In this document: positions 7,962-10,832 of the stretch, one piece after another
How positions within the stretch are numbered: the stretch's first letter is position 1
How the letters are laid out: every line of letters starts with the position of its first letter
Notes under the pieces: generated by a model
What the model saw: the letters and a program-made list of their open reading frames with translations, nothing else
What the model was told of the DNA's origin: nothing
The model's database searches: none
Position numbers and translations under genes: made by a program
Origin: Zarea fungicola
Lineage: Eukaryota > Ascomycota > Sordariomycetes > Hypocreales > Cordycipitaceae
Direction of reading: 5' to 3'
Assembly: GCA_900169235.1 (NCBI GenBank)
Contig: FWCC01000658.1
Coordinates: 1 to 10,832 of the forward strand
DNA: 10,832 bases

Positions 7962-8579
7962 TTACCAGCGGCGGCCCATAGCTTGTTGCATTCTGGCGGG
8001 CGACACAGACTGGGGTGGGCTGGACATGGAGATGCCAGTGAGGGGATTGATGATGGGGATGGCATTGCGGCCACGAGTGGCCGCAGGTTGGTGAATCTTG
8101 AAGCTCGACTGCTGGCTCTGGAGAGTGGGAGGGATAAAGGAAGGCGAGGTAGAGTTGAGAGAGAAGCCAGGGGCAACAGTCTGCGGCTGTTGAGTGGGTG
8201 ATGACTCGGGAGAGTTGCTGGCGAGCGAGGAGCGCTCCGAAGAGGAGATGGAGACGAGCTGAAGGAACTTGTCAGACAGAGTTGGGGACGAGCCACGAGA
8301 TGACCAGTCGCTACTCACGTCGCTCTCGGTCAGAAGACCAGGACAGAATTCGAGGTCGTCCTCGAGCTCAAAGGAGCGAACGGCCTCGAACTTGTTGCGG
8401 AAAGCGGAGAGGGCGGCAGATTCATTAAGTTCCTTGATACCACGGACACCACGGAACTGGCGCTGTGAGTTTTGAGAGACGGAGAGGCGAGCGGTTCTGC
8501 GATTGCGGCCACCGTGATGGTTCTGGGTGACAGGGCCAGGCTGCGTATGCATAGAGTTGTAGGGAAAGTATGAAGCCAT
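7962..8579 (-). CDS. Conserved fungal Ser/Pro-rich protein of unknown function
   Basis: The start is the ATG at 8577-8579, in a strong context (ACACCATGGC); open frame upstream of it lacks an ATG of its own. Unspliced the product is 205 residues; with the likely intron at 8259-8318 removed (exons 8579-8319 and 8258-7962) it is 185. Features in order: a short N-terminal MASYFPYNSM, a basic HHGGRNRRTAR patch (21-31), a block LSAFRNKFEAVRSFELEDDLEFCPGLLTESD (57-87, given here only as landmarks FRNKFEA and LEDDLEFCP), a Ser-rich segment SSSERSSLASNSPESSP, and a C-terminal RNAIPIINPLTG then SPPQSVSPARM, ending GRRW. The blocks look conserved in Pezizomycotina from memory, but I know no function. 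It has no signal peptide or membrane segment and is probably disordered, cytosolic or nuclear; SP/TP sites suggest phosphorylation. Confidence 0.8.
   Translation of the reverse strand: MASYFPYNSMHTQPGPVTQNHHGGRNRRTARLSVSQNSQRQFRGVRGIKELNESAALSAFRNKFEAVRSFELEDDLEFCPGLLTESDVSSDWSSRGSSPTLSDKFLQLVSISSSERSSLASNSPESSPTQQPQTVAPGFSLNSTSPSFIPPTLQSQQSSFKIHQPAATRGRNAIPIINPLTGISMSSPPQSVSPARMQQAMGRRW
8259..8318 (-). other. Likely in-frame 60-base intron
   Basis: On the minus strand the coding sequence reads GAC then GTGAGT (ideal donor), then a CTGAC branch site and TTCAG acceptor with normal short spacing. The segment is exactly 60 bases, phase 0 and free of stops, so the frame stays open whether or not it is spliced. 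Removal joins LLTESD directly to LVSISSSERSS, which reads better against the family pattern I remember. Retention would insert 20 Ser-rich residues. Confidence 0.7.
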
Positions 8580-9060
8580 GGTGTTTGTTTTGCTCTGGTG
8601 GCAGACTAAGTCGGGTGGGCGGGTTTGTTTTGGACTCGACAATGGTTTGCGAATTTGTGCGCGCAGATTTTGTTGAGGGGTGATGATGTTCGTTTTTGAA
8701 CTCTATTGATATGTAACGGCTGTAGGAAAAATCGTTGCAGACGAAAGTTGTGAAGTTGTACAGTTGCGAGATGGGATGCAATATGGAGAGGGGGATGAGA
8801 AGAAGAATGTGTATTCGGAGGCGGAGGAGGAGGAGAAGAAGAAGAAGAAGAAAGGAAAGCATGGATGACGGTGGTGTGGGATGGGGGGGAGATGGTTTCG
8901 ACTGGGTGGGCGCCAGGCAGTAGACGGTAGACTGGGCTGGCAACTGGGTCAGTTGTGACTGTTCAGTGCTAGTAGTGGGTGGGCAAGAAAATGGAGGCAA
9001 GGCACTGACGAGAAATGCGGTGGGCGGGTCTTGCCAACAGGCGGGCAGCACTATTTACCT
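8580..9060 (-). promoter_or_regulatory. Upstream/5' leader region of the Ser/Pro-rich protein gene
   Basis: No separate gene is seen. The region contains a long purine tract on the plus strand (8823-8858, GGA then GAA repeats), which would be a CT-rich tract about 250 bp upstream of the start codon, a layout typical of fungal promoters and leaders. A frame without an ATG runs from 8642 into the gene and is not needed. Confidence 0.45.
8817..8859 (+). repeat. Purine microsatellite (GGA)n(GAA)n
   Basis: GGAGGCGGAGG runs into repeated AGG and then five or six AGA/GAA triplets, ending GAAAGGAAAG, with a single pyrimidine (C at 8822). On the minus strand this is CT-rich and lies in the upstream region of the neighbouring gene. 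It also creates a poly-Arg reading frame that is an artefact. Confidence 0.85.
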
Positions 9061-10169
9061 ACCTAGTACCAACCAAGCTGAGCACCTATGTACCTGCAGA
9101 GCATTCCCACCTAGAGAGTGTCAGGTACTGAGTATCCTGTCAGTTATCGGGTGCCCTGGAGAGCGAATCCCTCTACCAGACCGTACAAAGCCAGCGCTAG
9201 GGACGAGGTAGGACTGCTGGAAGCAGCCCTTTTGGGGAAATGGGAGGCGGCGGCACCGGGGCGTTTGGACTTTGGTAGAAGGGTGTGTGGGGCGGCAAGG
9301 GTTCTGTCGAATGACAGCACGAGGGCGAGTATCCATCGAGTTTGCCACTAAGATATGATTGGAAAGTAGCAGGGCCAGTCTAGGCTGCAAGAAGATTAGA
9401 TCGTACTGGGATTGCCGGCGGGCGCAAACGGCACGGTGCAAACATGGCGGGCGACACTGTGGGCTCGGCCCCAAGAAAGTATATTTGGCTAGAATACTTG
9501 GTGATCGGGTACCGCTAGCCAGTTGCGGCATTCGTAAGCTGCAAGTTGCATCCTTGTCATCAACAGTGGTGCATTCCGCCCAACAAGCTCAGCCAGCCAG
9601 TAAGCGGCCGTGCACAGGCGGGGAAAAGAACCACTAGGACAGCACAACAAGGTACCTTGTACTGTATTTTGCATCCCTGCTCCTATGAACTCCAGACTCC
9701 TCCGTACTCGCGCGGTGAATAACGTAGTGCGTTCGGGAGACCTACTACTAGCTTGGCTTGGATGGCTGGGCTGTGCTGCTGTGTGGTCCTGCATGTCAGG
9801 CGGCCCTCGCAGGGGTTTTCGCAAGGCAATGCCGTAACGGTGGCTGGAGGAGGGAGGCGTGGGCATTAGGCTGAATGCATCGTGCAGAGAGGTTTTGCTG
9901 TATGTACATAATCCCGCACATTCAATGCACTTACTTGGATTTTGAACAGAGTAATAGAAGTACGACACAGCTTCATTAACAGTTTGCGCTCAATACACAG
10001 CTACCCTTGACTTGCTCCACCAAATGGCACTGGAATTCATTCCTCCCAGAACCCAAAACCACACCAAAAAAAGAGGTCACTTGACCGCTCCCAGCAGTTC
10101 AGTGGACCCACCTCACAGTGCGTCAGTTTGAGCCCAAACAGGCTCAACCTTACTGGCTTGCAAGAAAAA

Positions 10170-10205
10170 GGGGGGGGGGGGGGGNNGGGGGGGGGGGGGG
10201 GGGGG
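10170..10205 (+). repeat. Poly-G tract interrupted by two Ns
   Basis: 34 G residues flank NN at 10185-10186. The two undetermined bases within a homopolymer point to a sequencing or gap-closing problem, so the true length is unknown. If real, the tract could form G-quadruplex structure. Confidence 0.85.
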
Positions 10206-10814
10206 TTCCAGATTTAGCGGTGGCGCTGTGTCTCGGGCTCTGTACCTCTGTCACTCGACATGCTGCAATCTCTTCCCATCCAGCTGCTGCGCCAGAAGCC
10301 TTGCACGGGGGTGGCTTTTACAAAGGGTTATTCTGTCTCTGGTCTTCCGCCAGGCACAGGGGTGGTGGCGAAAGACAAAAGAAAGTGATTAGGTAGAGTT
10401 TGGCATACAACAGCAGGCACCAGGCAAGCAGGGAAGGCCCTTTCAACAATAATGGCCAGGGGATAAGCCAGGAACAGAAAAGAAAACAGACAGCAGCGAT
10501 CTGGCCCTCTCTTCTCGCCACTCCTACATGCCATCGTCCAACCTTGCAGGTACTAGGCGCCCAGTAGGTTGCCAATTGGAAGCTGGTTGAATGAAAACAA
10601 CGAAATGGGTGTCAGGTTCGTACTTACTCCAGGCCACAGCACTCTCGATCGTCGTTCCTTATCTCACCTCCCCAGATTGCCCAAGTAATTGGCATCATTG
10701 CGACTCGCCACCCCCAATGACCTCCCACGTCGACCGACCTGGCCACCTGGCGTCATTCCGATCCGGGTCTTTGATCTGCACCGGCCATGCTTTACTTTAC
10801 CCTCCCTACGTAGC

Positions 10815-10832
10815 AAGGGGGTGACAAAAAAA
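10815..10832 (-). repeat. Right copy of window-end inverted repeat
   Basis: AAGGGGGTGACAAAAAAA forms the last 18 bases and is the exact inverted partner of bases 3-20. The preceding TAGC pairs with GCTA at 22-25 across a one-base gap. Confidence 0.85.

Larger units (their letters stand above)
9061..10832. other. Right-hand region without a recognisable gene
   Basis: About 1.8 kb. Frames on both strands (up to about 159 codons at 9489-9968, minus) lack recognisable domains, convincing splice partners or protein-like composition. The stretch has scattered TACCTACC/GGTAC motifs, the interrupted poly-G tract (10170-10205), the palindrome CCAATTGG at 10572-10579, and the right copy of the window-end inverted repeat. 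It may be the upstream region of a gene beyond the window. Confidence 0.5.

Noticed and set aside
7677..8201. 174-codon plus-strand frame overlapping the Ser/Pro-rich gene
   Set aside because: It is antisense to the supported gene, Arg-rich and without a domain; treated as a shadow.
8425..9051. 208-codon minus-strand frame with a poly-Leu run
   Set aside because: The Leu run is the translation of the purine microsatellite's complement, and the 3' part overlaps the supported gene in another frame.
9489..9968. 159-codon minus-strand frame
   Set aside because: No domain, targeting signal or splice partner could be found. The composition is ordinary for chance translation of this region.
10611..10640. 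Possible tRNA T-arm (GGTTCGTAC)
   Set aside because: No acceptor stem, anticodon arm or matching D-arm can be paired around it, and the T-loop consensus is incomplete.
1..10832. A giant transposon cargo bounded by the terminal repeats
   Set aside because: There is no transposase, tyrosine recombinase or helicase, and the interior genes are normal core fungal genes. The end match is better explained by two copies of a repeat at contig edges.

Overview
The window looks like nuclear DNA of a filamentous ascomycete (Pezizomycotina, most likely a sordariomycete and perhaps Hypocreales). The clues are short GT-AG introns with CTAAC/CTAAT/CTGAC branch sites, fungal-type protein sequences, compact genes separated by 0.5-2 kb, and gene-poor flanks sprinkled with TACCTACC/GGTAC-type motifs. 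The placement is inference from sequence style and family memory; no search was run.

Layout, left to right. (1) Bases 1-357 are a leader/promoter region with a short tandem repeat that carries two CCAAT boxes. (2) Bases 358-3612 (+) hold a four-exon gene for a WDR48/UAF1-type WD40 protein (yeast Duf1, fission yeast Bun107), the activating partner of ubiquitin-specific proteases. (3) Bases 3613-4112 are a tail-to-tail intergenic region. (4) Bases 4113-4976 (-) hold an intronless mitochondrial carrier of the S-adenosylmethionine transporter (Pet8/SAMC) type. (5) Bases 5583-6020 (-) hold a small two-exon gene, easily missed, whose 114-residue product starts with a clear mitochondrial presequence; a perfect TGACGTCA site lies about 270 bp upstream. 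(6) Bases 6021-7961 show no convincing gene. (7) Bases 7962-8579 (-) hold a conserved-looking, serine/proline-rich fungal protein of unknown function; its open frame contains a textbook 60-base intron that is a multiple of three with no stop, so simple ORF calling would overstate the protein by 20 residues. (8) Bases 8580-10832 contain its upstream region and about 2 kb without a recognisable gene, including a poly-G run broken by two Ns.

The genes do not form an evident pathway or cluster. Two neighbours on the minus strand (the SAM carrier and the small presequence protein) are both predicted mitochondrial, which may be chance. I see no tRNA, rRNA, CRISPR array, transposase or secondary-metabolite gene. 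The strangest structural signal is that the first and last bases of the window are inverted copies of one another (18 identical bases, continuing imperfectly), which suggests that the piece ends in two copies of a dispersed repeat. No new multi-gene system is evident.
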